From the NCBI RefSeq assembly GCF_016920785.2, contig NW_024609835.1:78420795-78484794 (forward strand): a stretch of DNA of 64,000 nt, read 5' to 3'. The notes below the pieces were generated by a model. That model was not told the DNA's origin and did not search any database. It saw only the letters and a list, made by a program, of their open reading frames with translations. The stretch is from Ixodes scapularis (taxonomy: Eukaryota; Arthropoda; Arachnida; Ixodida; Ixodidae). How positions within the stretch are numbered: the first letter of the stretch is position 1; the number at the start of each line of letters is the position of its first letter. This document shows positions 32,481 through 44,700 of the stretch, in pieces. The position numbers and the translations under genes are program-made.

Positions 32481-34689
32481 TGCTTAAATAATTTAAGAGT
32501 CAGTGTCTCGACCTTTCCGAAGTAAAGAACAAAAAAAAAAAAACGCTTTTGCCTACATGTTCTAGTTTTTATTTTAAAAATGGACAAATGTTGGGGTTTT
32601 TGGTACCTCTCAACTCCTTCGCCACCTTCCGAATCACGCGCGCTGTGACGTTGCAGTGCTATTGCATTGAAGGTGTTCCTTATTTTTTAATGACACGCAA
32701 TGATGAGAATTTGTGCGTCAATACTGCATGTTAGAAAAACTGCAGGCTCTGAGTTGTACTGCATTAGCTAAATTTTATGATAGAATATGTTGATGACTGG
32801 ATTTCACACGAAAAGTGCAGCGCTCATGTATGACGGAAAAGAGTTACCGGCCAAAACAACATAAATAATGCGCAGCTCTCAGAATAAGGTAATACATAAG
32901 CATCCGATGCATGTAAAGGGAGTATTAAGTTCTAATAATTTATGTGTAATCATTATCGAGCTGAATTAATCGTAACCAGTGAGATACGCCCACGGGCTCG
33001 GCGGGAATCTAACAACTTATCATGCGATCCGCAGTGTGACGCCTGTCCTCGGGTGTGTTTTTTTATTTTTATTAAATAAGTTTATATTGGTACACACCAG
33101 CCACATGACCCGGTTAGTGGTTGCATGCTACACTACTTAGGCAAGCGCGCAACTAAAGATAAAAAAACACGAAAAAACTTGCACCCACCCTAATTCTAAC
33201 ATTTCTGGAGCCAGGGCCGCCTCGTGTTGCGGGACACGACGTTTTTGTTTTTAAATTGTTGTATTATCTTGAGGCAGGCCTGGTTGACATTATCCGAGTG
33301 TCCACTCTCCTCTATCCCGAAATATCTGCCACGCTGTTTTTCGCACAGTAGCCGCCTCCAAATGCAGTGTCGGGCACAACCTTGGCGCGTGGAGAACCAT
33401 CGCAACCAACAACTCAAACTACTCTGTCCAATCCTCGTCAAAATAAAAAAATAAAAACTTCAAAGATTACCAGCTTGGCGTAATGTTACACAAAAAAATG
33501 TAGCGAAAATCTGACCAGAAACAGAAGGCGCCCTTATAGTCCAGAAGTACATGATTGTCACGCGCTCACCACGGAAACTGCAGTTGGTTCCGCGATTGGA
33601 TGGTAGAAACCCTTGTTTTTAATTAAGTTTTCACTAGCATGGTTTTGTGTAAACAATGATAAAGGAGTTTTTGGTTTTGAAAAAGACAGGGAGGCTGGGC
33701 AATATCCTGAGGACATCTTTTCCGTCGTTTATTCAAACTATTTTTGTACAAAGGAGTTGCAAACATGCTGCTAACGGTGTCCCAGTAGAATTTTTCGATA
33801 TTCCCACGAGAACCATTGATTCTAAAAATGTTATTGCCTAGCCAATTTTATTGTAGAACCGTAAGCACATAGCTACTCTCGATAGCCCCAATGTGCCAAT
33901 TACCCAGTGGCTAAGGTGCGCGCCCCCAAGGCTCTGGAATGACCACCGCGTAATTTTATCCTTTAAGCTTCAGAAGAAGATAGACAAACTTACTCATTTC
34001 ACTTTGAGGGCCAAATTTACCAAAGAAAACCCCGCAGCCTTGATGTTACGAAGATCTGTGCGCTTCGTTTTCTTCATTGGCGACTACCAAACAAATGTTG
34101 CGAAGAGCTGATGTTCTTAGGAAACTGTGCTGGCATCGATTGGAATAGCCTGGGCCGCGTGAATCAAACCAGGAAAGGAAAGTGACGAAAATAATCCCTG
34201 GACAGCCAAGAACCATCGTCGGACCCTGACAACAGCGAGTACCTGTGGTGCACGGCATTTATTTTTGTGTTGGCGTTCGTTTTATAAAGTCGGTTCTATG
34301 AGGCATGTGTTCAATTTCCATTATTTTACCCATGCGGAAGAATCGTCCACTATATACGTTTTGAATATCTGAAAGCTAAACCTGCCTGCGAGTTAGAATC
34401 GGGGGCGTTTTAGAATCGTGAAAACACTGTAAAACCTGTTTTACTATGACACAGGATCACATAGTAAAATGTATCGTGCTTATCGCACCATAAAAAGCCA
34501 AGTTGCCGTGTCCGCAATCCGCGGTATTAATTCCCGTTTTATCTGGGTTGTAGCGGATAGCTCAGTGTCTTGCCTCCTTTTTTTATAAATATTTGCTGCC
34601 GAATCTTCAAAGATGGCCCACCTCATTGTTTTCCCAATTTATATCCTTATTTTGGGTTGGCGTCCTTACAGGATTTTACGGAAGTTGGT
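32481..34689. other. Intergenic, nothing recognised
   Basis: AT-rich. The frames at 33196-33454 on both strands are roughly 80 codons and show no family match. Confidence 0.4.
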
Positions 34690-35150
34690 TCGCAGATGAC
34701 CGTCCGGGCCAAGTCATGTTTAGTCCAGCGGTGCTCAGAGGCGAGGCTGCACCACACACCATGCCAGGTTTTATGTTGATTATGTCACGGGGGTGGCATA
34801 TGAAATCCCCCTTACGTGCGGAAAGTCCCATGTAGGACAAGAAAGAAGATCTGCGAATGGGGATTGAGTAAGGGAGCACTCGCAAGCTCTAAAGACGAAC
34901 AATGGGGCCCACTTGTCTAAGCACTGCAGGAAATATACGCTTGAGCCCCGTCTTTCTGAGACAACGATCCTGGATAAGGGAAAGTACCAAAAAGCGCGCG
35001 AGGGTTTGGAAGCATACTTTACCAGGAAAAGGACACGTATTGCGTAAGCCACACCTCTATTACAATGGCGCCTGTATGTGTGTCTTCGTTATGTGTCCGT
35101 TGTCTTTTGCGCCTGACAGCGTTCTTTAAAACGTACACCAACTAGACCAA
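34690..35150 (+). pseudogene. Penelope-like element, GIY-YIG endonuclease and 3' end
   Basis: From 34775 one frame reads VAYEIPLTCGKSHVGQ, the GIY-YIG catalytic strands of PLE endonucleases. It continues with VREHSQAL, an HLSKHC metal-ligand-like block and a KAREGLEAYF helix. A stop (34865-34867) interrupts the frame and a final stop is at 35045-35047. Upstream, CTTHHARFYVDY fits the linker that precedes this domain in PLEs. Downstream, AAAACGTACACCAACTAGAC resembles the word bordering the foldback at 24.5 kb. The reverse-transcriptase part is absent. This PLE differs from the one at 11.3 kb, where the core reads CRIPCADCPA. Confidence 0.85.
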
Positions 35151-35906
35151 TTACAAGTTATTTTTAGTCCAGCATACTTAGTCCGCAAGTCACCGTCGGT
35201 GCCCGCAGCTGACACCCGAATGACAACGTGTAGCTCTTTATGGGGACTCGCGACATCACGGGGTGGGTCATAACGCTGGGTCATAACGCTGACACTGGAT
35301 GCCATTAAATATGCTGACATTGTACGAAATCATTTTAGAGCTTTTGTGTATTGTAAAACTAAGACTGTAATGACGCATAATTATTAACTGTGGCTAGTAC
35401 AATTTCATTCAAATACAAGGCACGAGAGAGACATCTTCGCTGTATTTGTTGTCCAGCTGCGTAGAAAAAAAAACTCTTTGCCATATTTAAATTCGTGGTA
35501 AATTCGTAATTTTATCGAACATTTATTTTCCTAATGAATCGCTCATATCCTTTTTTTTAGTTTTTGATACAATGATGCAAGTCATGTGTTTTGATCAGAG
35601 TATATTTATTTACGAGTGCCGCTTTAAAGAGTAATATGTGTATGTACATACAACTAGGTTTTATTTAATTATCCAAAGACAAACGATGAACCGAAACTCA
35701 TTTTCTCAATCTGTTGAAAGTGCTGCGTAGAATAAACAAGGAATATCAATCCGCGACGATTCAAGTATTGAACGAGATGAAAATTTGAGAAAAAAATGGT
35801 CTCGTGAAAGATAGGAATAAAAATTTTTCGCTAAGTGAGACATGAATATTTGAGGATCAGTGCTTAAATCAAAAATATGAGAATGAAGAAGTTTATAACG
35901 GAAGGA
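35151..35906. other. Intergenic, nothing recognised
   Basis: AT-rich. A short tandem GGGTCATAACGCTG occurs at 35263-35291. No gene is seen. Confidence 0.45.
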
Positions 35907-35910
35907 ATAT

Positions 35911-36288
35911 TTCCGCGTATGCACCTAGCTAGGTAGGGAGCGCGCTTGGCTCCCGCGCAGATGGCCGGGGTTCGTATCCCGCCTCCGTTTGTGGTTTTTC
36001 TTTTCTTTACGTTAGTAAAATACTTCAGAACAATCAGAACCGTGTTTATACTTAGACTGTATACTTCCAAAACAAACGAGGTAGAATGTTTTAAGCCCTC
36101 AGAGGAGGATCAAATGAAGCCGCGCCGCTCCGAACGAAGTGTCTTTCGCTAGCGCTCCATCCTACCGCTACGCCGACATCGACGCCCGCGACGCCGTTAT
36201 TTCATCTTTTGTTTGACACAAATGGGCCACATTAAACCTTTAGTTTCTTCATTTCATCCCTGCCTGGTCGTGTGTCGTTCGTGACATT
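35911..36288 (+). repeat. 5' LTR of a third gypsy-family copy (378 bp)
   Basis: Its first bases TTCCGCG correspond to TGCCGCG of the 12.2-kb LTR, and its end GTTCGTGACA matches exactly. It shares CGACGCCCGCGACGC and a GGGCCACATTAAAC word. ATAT precedes it at 35907-35910. Near its start is a tRNA-like stretch with B box GGTTCGTATCC at 35969-35979, one change from GGTTCGAATCC; the A box is poorly kept. Confidence 0.8.
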
Positions 36289-36290
36289 CT

Positions 36291-36308
36291 GGAGGCGATG
36301 CGGGATAA
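36291..36308 (+). promoter_or_regulatory. Putative primer-binding site
   Basis: TGGAGGCGATGCGGGATA starts three bases after the LTR end. It opens with TGG, complementary to a tRNA CCA end, and its complement has a CCCGC stretch where a tRNA T-stem strand would lie. The tRNA species is not identified. Confidence 0.5.
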
Positions 36309-36441
36309 CGCACCCTTTGTACGGCCTCTCTCGTACACCACCGAACAGTCCTTAGCCAAGTCCCACCCCAAGCCCGGCGAGAAGATCGCTCTTTAGTAAC
36401 CCGAATATTCATACACATCCTACCTACTCTCAGCCTTCGGC

Positions 36442-37275
36442 ATGGTGTCTTTTTCGAGGAAGAGCTTTAAGGCCGTCAAGGGGCCGTGGCTCCTGGTTGT
36501 GCGACAAGATCTACGTGAAGAAATCTTCGAGGACTGCCTCGATGATCCCACTTCTGGACACCTCGGCTACAGTCGGACGCTCGCACGCATTCGCGAGAAG
36601 TGCTACTGGCCGAGGCTCCCGAAGTTCGTCCGCCATTACACCCGGACCTGTCAAGAGAGCCAACGTGGAAAGGCACCGCCCACACAACCTGCGGGACTCC
36701 TTCAGTCAATGGCACCACAAGAGGCTCCACCCCAGCAGATTGGCATGGATTTACTCCGTTTCCTCCCTACTTCGACGTCGGGGAACCGGCGGATTATCGT
36801 TGCGACAGACTATCTGACACGAAACGCCGAGATGAAGGTCCTTCCTTTCGGGGCTGCTGTGGAACTGGCCAAGTTCTTCATCGAATCTAATGATTTCCGG
36901 CACGGCGCTCAAAAAGTTATGATAACCGACCGCGGTTCCGCTTTTCTGGCTCAGCTAATTCAAGAGATCCTTTGTTTAAGCCACTCTAGACGTCGCAGGA
37001 CGACTGCATATCATCCACAGACAAATGCCTTGACTGAAAAACTCAACAAGCCGATCGCTGACATAATTTGTATTTACGTAGACATGAAGCACATAATTTA
37101 GGGTGAAGTACTACAGTATTTTGGGTTTGCTACAATACGACGGTTCTAGAAACAGCGGGAATTACGTTGTCCAAACTGGTACACAGCCGAAGGGTTACCA
37201 CGATGCTCGGCGCCATGCTACCTCGCATGTCAACCGACTAGGGCAATGACAACGCTGAACTGTGCCATGTTTACC
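36442..37275 (+). pseudogene. Ty3/gypsy integrase, degenerate
   Basis: The 219-codon frame 36442-37101 spans the integrase N-terminus and core. The core keeps D103 (GMDLL), D163 (ITDRGS) and E199 (ALTEKL), with 35 residues between the last two. The zinc finger is damaged: H40 and C70 are present, but the positions of the first H and the second C read L and S (TCQESQ). A stop after residue 219 ends the frame. Homology goes on in other frames to about 37275, including a VTTMLGAMLP block. Only about 150 bp separate it from the LTR, so gag and most of pol were deleted, as in the 12.2-kb copy but with a different junction. Confidence 0.9.
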
Positions 37276-37277
37276 AA

Positions 37278-37421
37278 TAGGCAGTTTTAGAATTGCGTAA
37301 CCGCAGGCTCCCATACGGTGCGGCATTGCAACCGGAAGCTGGCGCTGCACCTTTCAGCACACGGCAGGAAATTTGCCGTGCCTCTCGGTATTCTGCGGCA
37401 ACGCTATTCTAAAACTGTCTA
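37278..37421. mobile_element. 140-bp MITE with TA target duplication
   Basis: Element 37280-37419 has termini GGCAGTTTTAGAATTGCG and, on the minus strand, GACAGTTTTAGAATAGCG. TA flanks both sides (37278-37279 and 37420-37421). It sits at the decayed end of the integrase. The CAGTTTTAGAAT terminus and TA target fit a Tc1/mariner-type non-autonomous element. Confidence 0.85.
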
Positions 37422-37423
37422 TT

Positions 37424-38323
37424 AACGCCATCGGCATGTTTGGGGGTTCTATTCATTTTTGATTACAAAAAAAGTATTCAAATATACAGTATATACCGTG
37501 TTTTTCCCAGCATTGTGAGCATGCGGGTTAAATGCGGGTTTAATGCGGGTTTAATACTAATTAAACAAGAAAAAAAAACGCTGGATTGTTCTACCTTTTT
37601 GTAACACACAGCTTACAGGTAAGGCGTTCTGAATACGTGCCCGATAAATATAAATACTTAATTAAAAAAAATTAATTTAATGTTTTTCGAATGATTATGC
37701 TATAGATTGAACTGCTCGATTAAAGAGGCACCAGTCATTGGTGGGGAATGTAAATCATGAATGGAGGCAATACTTTTTATAAGACGGACGACTGACGCAT
37801 CTTCAAAGATTAAATGCATACTTAACTTTTCTTGTTTCTTAAGAAACGTTAAACTACCTTTATATGTGCAAAATCATAATGGTTTAATTTGCAGATTAAG
37901 ATATTTATGATTATCATGTTTCGCTTACCTTGAAATAAAAAAAAAACATCGCAGATATGTACGATGTTCCACTAAGATAAGTAGATGGATTAAGCAAAAA
38001 ATTTATTTGGGTAATGCCTTCCACGCCATCCGCAGAGAATGGAAGTCCTCCATAACCCTGACAACGCACAAATTTTATTTCACGAAAGTTTGAATGAAAC
38101 ACAAATTATAACTGTGTCGTTATTTTTTTTTTAAATTCTACTATATACTTTATATTTCCTACACCTGAATCACTCAACTTTCCTTCTCCACTGTTCATAC
38201 TTCGGTATAATTAAAGAAAATAATACAAGCCACAATTTTCTAAGGGCGCTAGCTGGACTGTCATTCATCATCGTGACCTTATGACGCCGACACCGGTCAC
38301 AAACTTGTGCCCAGTTCAAAGTA
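37424..38323. other. Intergenic, nothing recognised
   Basis: AT-rich; a GCGGGTTTAAT-like word is tandemly repeated at 37523-37556. The 3' LTR of the gypsy copy was not found here. Confidence 0.45.
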
Positions 38324-38765
38324 CAGGGTCTCACAAAAGAAAATTACACATTCTTTCTTGTCGGAAAAATAAACTAGCCATCGCCGAACGCTCATTCTCC
38401 GCCCAAAGGTAGCGCTAGAAGTCATAACCAGATGCCAAAGTTTCAGCCCGATCCGATACCTTAATAAAAAGTTATAAGTGATTTTCTAAAAATTTCAATG
38501 GGAAAATGGCGGCCGACAGAGTTTTTGAATACACGGGGCTCTATGGGCACCAGAAACCGCAAACGAGCGAAAGTGGGCTCCATTTTTCTATTGAAATTTT
38601 CAGAAAATCACTGATAACTTTAAAATAAGCTATCGGATCGGGCCGAAACTTTGGCATCTGGTTGTGACCATTAGCGCTACCTTTGGGCGGAGAATGGGTG
38701 TTCGGCGATGCCTAGTTTAAATTGAGGTAAAAAAGAATGCGTACATTTTTTTTTGTGACAGCCTG
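38324..38765. mobile_element. Foldback element, about 200-bp arms, TA target
   Basis: The left end CAGGGTCTCACAAAAG and the right end (minus strand) CAGGCTGTCACAAAA are flanked by TA. The arms match inward over roughly 190 bp, including CATTCTCCGCCCAAAGGTAG and CCAGATGCCAAAGTTTC. A 60-bp spacer lies at about 38510-38570. There is no ORF. The TACAGGG-type end with TA target is typical of mariner-type non-autonomous elements. Confidence 0.9.
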
Positions 38766-41328
38766 TATGTTGCGCATTTATCTGTCACATGTAAGCATAG
38801 CTTATCAAGTATGCACTGGGAAAACTAATTACTCCGGGGCTTATGGCCCGGTCACCACACCCTGTTCGCGCAAATTGCTACCGTGCCCCCGTCGGTCGAC
38901 CCATCAAGGTCCCGAAAGCGGTTAGCGAGCGTCCAAGTCATCTTCAGGCAGGCGCAAATCTGTGCGACGCCTGGAACGAGAGTGTTAAGGGACTCGCTCA
39001 ATGAAGCCTCATTACGCTTTCGGAGGTGGTCGACGACGAAGAATGCCAAGTGAGAGGCCTGAGCGAGCAACTTATCTTAAGTATAGTAATGTCAACTAAA
39101 ACTCGCTTTCTCTCCCTCTCTACGACTATAGTTACTTCTCTCTTAATAGACGCTGCAGAGGCAGACATAAAAATATATGAAATTTAATACCTTTTTGTGT
39201 GTAAGTGAAGCGGAACGAAATCAGGCAGCGCGTACCAGCGAGGAGTGCCTGGAAGATGGCTTCTCTTATTAAGTCGCGGTGTAAGCGGAGAAGCTAGCTT
39301 TCAGTGGTGTCATGGCTGCTTGGGTGTAGTCTCCGATTTCATGGAGCAGCAGATGTGATTGGGCACAAATTACCAGCTGGGGCCCAGTGATTTTAGTAGA
39401 AAACCGAAGCCTGAAAATTGTACGAAACGCTTATGCTAATTTATTGCGTCAAAATTGAAACTAGTAACACTTCATAAATTGAGTTCCAACGAAAGCGAAG
39501 CTAAATGTTACCTTTTAAAAAGTAACACTTTATCGAAACCTAACTTGAGATCCCACTTATTGACAAATCTTTTGGTTGTTTGAATTTTGTTGTAAAACCT
39601 TCTAGTTTTTACTTTTTCGCTGAACAAAGACAGTGGAGATATCAAATGTTCTCGACCTAGGCAATATGGTGTTCATATGATGCTTGAATATAAGAACCTT
39701 TCCAGCACTTTAATTTTATTTCCACGTCATTCACAGGCGTACTGCAAATATTAAAACGAATACGTTCACGCCTTACTACAAGAATAAAAGCGGAAATGTT
39801 TCTAGCGTTCTAAGCTCCGACAATGTTGATGATGAAGACCCAATGATGCGACGCCCAAATAAAGAAATAAAATTTAAAAAGTAAAAACGAAGGCGAAACA
39901 TTTTATTTTCTTACAAACACTTCTAGCTTAAGAAGTTGCGAAGACAATAATATAAATCTTGCATGCCATTAGTTTCTGCTGCCCTTTGATGATCCATAGC
40001 AGCACAAACGCCCACTGTCATTGACAAAAACAATTTCTTTTTTTACTTTTTTTCAGACACCTTCGCCAAGAACATAGGCGGATGAAGAAGCGTTAATGGA
40101 CTACGATTCAGGTAAACAAAGTTTCATAACCACAGACTGTCTTTGTATTTATTTCATGGACAGTGTTAAAACCTCCACATAGCAAAACTAAAAAAGAAAA
40201 AACAGAAATTTTTATGTTAGAAAGCTCTCAAATTTAGCCATCTTTTCACGTTAATGTAAAGAAACGAGTTCGTACATTCGACGTTACTTTTATACGTATA
40301 TATTTTTATAATAGCCATCAGCAAGGGCCCTTAGTGTTTGTTAGAGGTATGGATTTGTAAATTATGTATCCGAAATACAAAGAAAAATGCAAAGACACTT
40401 AAGGTGAAGCAAAGAAAACATAAGAGCCTTAAAAATGCGATAATGCGAAGCTATAATGTCCTGTAGGATGTTACTTACATTGGCACTGAACAACATGTAA
40501 AATTATCAATTGCTTTTATATAAAAATTTAGCTTCTCTGGCCTAGTTACATCTCCAGAGAGTTCCGTTGTGGAGACGGAATATAACAATTTTAATTCGTG
40601 TAAACATGTACTAATATATTCAGAGTGTTTCTCTTTGAGCTTAACGCATTTCTTAAAAAAAATGGAAGGCCGCGAAAGCTGCACTAATGCGGTTTGTGCA
40701 GGTGTGTTTACGGCCAGGCGGACGTGGTATAGGGAGCTAATTGTAACGACCAGTCAGCTAAGTGACTAAAATATGTTAATTAATATTTTAATTAATAAAA
40801 ATAAACTTATGTTTCTAATTAGAAATTTGCTGAGTTTTCAAGGACCACTCAATTAGTAAATATTAGAAAGACTTGGAGCACGTGGGAACGACGATGGAGT
40901 GCTACAGTTACCCCTCGAGCAGCAGGAGCAAGGCTACGAGTGCGATAACACACTGGTAGCCTTACAAGGTTAATGATACTGCTAGTGCATTAGCTACACT
41001 TAGCGAAATTAAAACAAAAAACACGTAAATAATTGAGCAAGCATTTGGAGCCTATTTCATTGCTAGAAGTTTCTGTTATGGCAATATATATAATAATAAA
41101 AAATGTATTCATCAGGCTCGAATTTTTACCTCTTATTCTTTTAAGCCTGCTGTATTTATTTTTCTTACCTAAAAATAGGGATGGCGCGGTTACATGAACT
41201 ACATAAAACAACAACTTAAAATGACAAAAGCACGCTTGTCGTTCCCTAATTCTGCGACTATGTGCAACAATACTTTTTACACTGACGTCAAAATATATCC
41301 CATCTTCCGTAAGCTTCACGTTTCTTAA
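38766..41328. other. Intergenic; one unassigned minus-strand frame
   Basis: The frame 38852-39070 (minus, 72 codons) has balanced composition, LAFFVVDHLRKRNEASLSES, and could be exonic, but no family is recognised and no splice context is evident. The rest is AT-rich and empty. Confidence 0.4.
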
Positions 41329-41747
41329 AGGGATGGTGAACCGAAATTCGGATTTCGAAAAAACGAGGCAGGGATGTAGGCGGGACGCTACAATCCTTAC
41401 AACACTACTCGTAAGGTGATATCTCGAATGGACGGCCCTATTTTCGGAAAAAAAGGTCGAGATTGAACCAGGCCGATTAGGCGCGTGACGTCAAGACACC
41501 TTGTTTCCTCCTCTCTTCGCTTCGCTCCCTCAAGGCGGCGAAGCGGGGAAGACGCGAGGCCGTTCCCTCTCCTTCTCGGAGAAACATGACGTCAACGTTT
41601 CTGCCCAATGAGCCTCCGTTTTTGAAAAATACGGTCATCCGTTCGAGAAATCGCTGTATGAGTGATGCTTTCGTGTTTGTAGCATCCCGTCGCACGCTTT
41701 TGCTGCTTGCTTTGGGGAATGCAGATTTCGGTTCAGCGTCCCTTTAA
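41325..41747. mobile_element. MITE with TTAA target duplication
   Basis: Element 41329-41743 (415 bp) begins AGGGATGGTGAACCGAAAT and ends, on the minus strand, AGGGACGCTGAACCGAAAT. TTAA occurs at both borders (41325-41328 and 41744-41747). A TTAA target is used by piggyBac and Kolobok transposons; the AGGGA-type end does not by itself settle which. The interior is GC-rich with GACGTCA motifs and no transposase. Confidence 0.85.
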
Positions 41748-44700
41748 AGCATGAGTGGTAATAACCTTTCTCAATATTTAAGGTCACTAAAAACAAAGGT
41801 TATATTGAAATTAAAAATAAGCTGTTACGGAAATGATTTTGCATTGTTTATTTCATGATCTATGCTGGGACAAGTCGGTACTTCTGATCTGTATTGCTTA
41901 CAAAATGATAATCACTACACACGCAGATATCACAGGCGTTTGTGATTCAGGCAAGGTTTTCCTAATAGAACCGAAAAACGAATAACATTGAAGAATACCT
42001 AGTTTCGCCCCATACCCAGAGAGACCAGCAATTGGAGAGGAGCAATACGAATACTAATAGAACACATGTAAGAGTATTTGGATGTCACCCGCAGCGCAGT
42101 TTGCATTCGAAGAATTGTTAAAACAGTTTGTGCAATGGTTGTTTTCACCTGCGGTGTAACGCAGATAATGTTTGAAGCTCCCAGACACAGGCAAAACGCT
42201 TGCCATAAAAAGAAAAAAAAACGGTTTCTGCTTCACTTTCAAATCACGGCGGAACCGTTGCGATCTTATAGGTGAAGTAGTAAACGTAGACGCATTCGTT
42301 GTATTTAAGATCAAATGTTTTAGAAGTTGTGTATCTAAGAGTTTCAAATGAACAGGTAATAGGTCTCATGGCAGTCAAACGACCGCTTATTGTATTTTAT
42401 TTTTGATAGAGCTATAATTTTTTTTCTGTGGCCTAATCTATCTTACTCATTTTGATTTGGTGCTGTAACCATTAAGAGGTGTTTCTCCAATTTGAACACA
42501 AGCAATGTTGCTCATATTGAAACAAAAGTGTCACCCGAAAACCGGAAACAAATACTTTTATTCCGCACATATCCTGGCAATAAGGATCCAAAATACGATA
42601 GCACTATCTTTAGCTCATGGCTTTTTCGTAAATTTGAGAAAGAAGTCTAAGGACAAAATTAGTTTGCTAACTTCTTGTCTGGACGCAATTTCCAAGAAAA
42701 AGAAAAGAAGAAAATGTAAAAGTGTTAGAAAAGCACATAATAAAATCAAAATGCCAGGTTTAGGACAGGGAAAGTAAGCGTGGGGAAGGTATGGCAGGAT
42801 TAGCCGTTGCGTTGCAGTGCCAAGATGATCAATCATCCTCGATTATTTATGTTATGGAGATCGGACCTCGCTCCGCGTGAACCTGTTAGGTGATCTCGAC
42901 ACATCTCAAGTGACAGTCCCTGATACATATTTAACAGCAGTCAACGATCCTTATGGGATGCGATATCGATCGATCCCCTTGTACTCGAAAGCAAAATAAA
43001 GGATAACATTGTAAAGCACGAGACATTAAGGCTCCGTTGCTTCGGAAATTGGGGCTTTAGAGTTGACATTACCACGAATTATTCTCATTGAAAGCCCTTG
43101 CGGTTGCCTTGTGCTGCAGTTAGTGCGGTTGTGTCCAAAGGGACCAGTCGTTAACTTGTCAATACCGGGCGCACGATGCCTACATTTTTTTAAACATAAT
43201 TATAAAAGGATTATGTTTTCGTCTAATTTAAAATATTATGAAAATGAAGGTACCGCATCAATGGAGCTGAATTATAAGTTTCGTTGAACATTCAACAGAG
43301 ACTTCGGCATTAATATTTGGCCGTAACATTCTCAACAGAATATTAACGGTGATAGAAAACCGTGCTTATCTTATGTTACAGATTCACGCCTGTGCATTTA
43401 CGATGCCGGGTCTTCTTGGGTGGTCTGTACATTGTTTCTAGCGGATGCCCTTTCTCGCTCGTTTTGCCTTTACTTTTGAAGCCTCCTACGTTTTCCGTCG
43501 ATTCCCCTTTTCTGTTAGGGTCAATATAATAAAATCAAAATCCTGAGTTTTATTTTTTTTTTCTTCTGACGCGAGGCAATGCCCTTCTGTACGTCAGACA
43601 CTTTGACAAAACACAACTTGGTTCACAGCAAAATAAATAAATAAATAGTATAACTATAAGACACAACATTTTTTTCGAAAGAAAAGAAATCAATATTTGA
43701 AGTGGGTAGGGCAATCCGCAGATTTCGGAAGCCGTTTTGCTTTTGTTTTGTTTTCTTTCATACGATCAATGCTGCAGGCTCCCGCGCTGCTTGCACCAGC
43801 GGCACCCTACTAACCCAGGTCGAATCGATCGTTTCAAAATTTATTTTCTAAGCTCTTTTAGAAAAACTTTGCCTGGAGATTGCTTTTTCTGAAGAATGCG
43901 AATATTGACGGGAATGACCCCCACCCTTCCTTGCACTAACTTGAAAAAGAACGACGTCTGCCATTACTCCGTTTAACTAATATTCACGTAGAGTAGAAGT
44001 CGTTGTATACATTTCGGGGGCTTGGCGAGGAAGGACACAAGACGTCGGCCCTTTCCGCGTTTTATAAAATAGAAAACACCGTAAGAATGTTATTTGGAAA
44101 CAATTCTAAAAGCGCTATTTTATGTAGGGGCTCTAAAAAGACGCTGTCGTACATTCTCCACGCAAAAGAAAATATGTACATGCACTTAAAAGCGTAAATG
44201 TTTCGCAAAAACATGCATTACCAAAGGGTTAGGACAGCATCGCTCTAGGCAACGTTAAAATTCTTACACTCCGAAACTCCACTGTAATAAGTTGCTACAC
44301 GTGGTATGAAATATCAGCAGCACAAATTATGGTTTGTTTCCTTAGAAACGAAGCCCACAATTTGCAGTAAGACTGGTTCAGTGGGGTTTATTACACTAAA
44401 AATATAGCGCTTACAACAAATCGCCATATCAGTGCGCAAAAAAAAAAGAAGCTATTTAAGAGTTAAAAGCAAAAAACAGTGGCAGAGACGACAAAAACCC
44501 TCTCTGAACTCAACCCTCAACAAGGGGGACAAAGGACAAACACAGATCTCCAACACAGCTAGGGGACTGCAGTGGTGGGAGACTTCAAAAATCTGTCTGT
44601 TCCTGCTGCTGAACCATAAACCTCTCGTTATTCTTGTCCAACTCGCTTGCGCGTTTGAATTAATTGCATCATCATGAAAATGGTAGCAGTTTAAAAGCTA

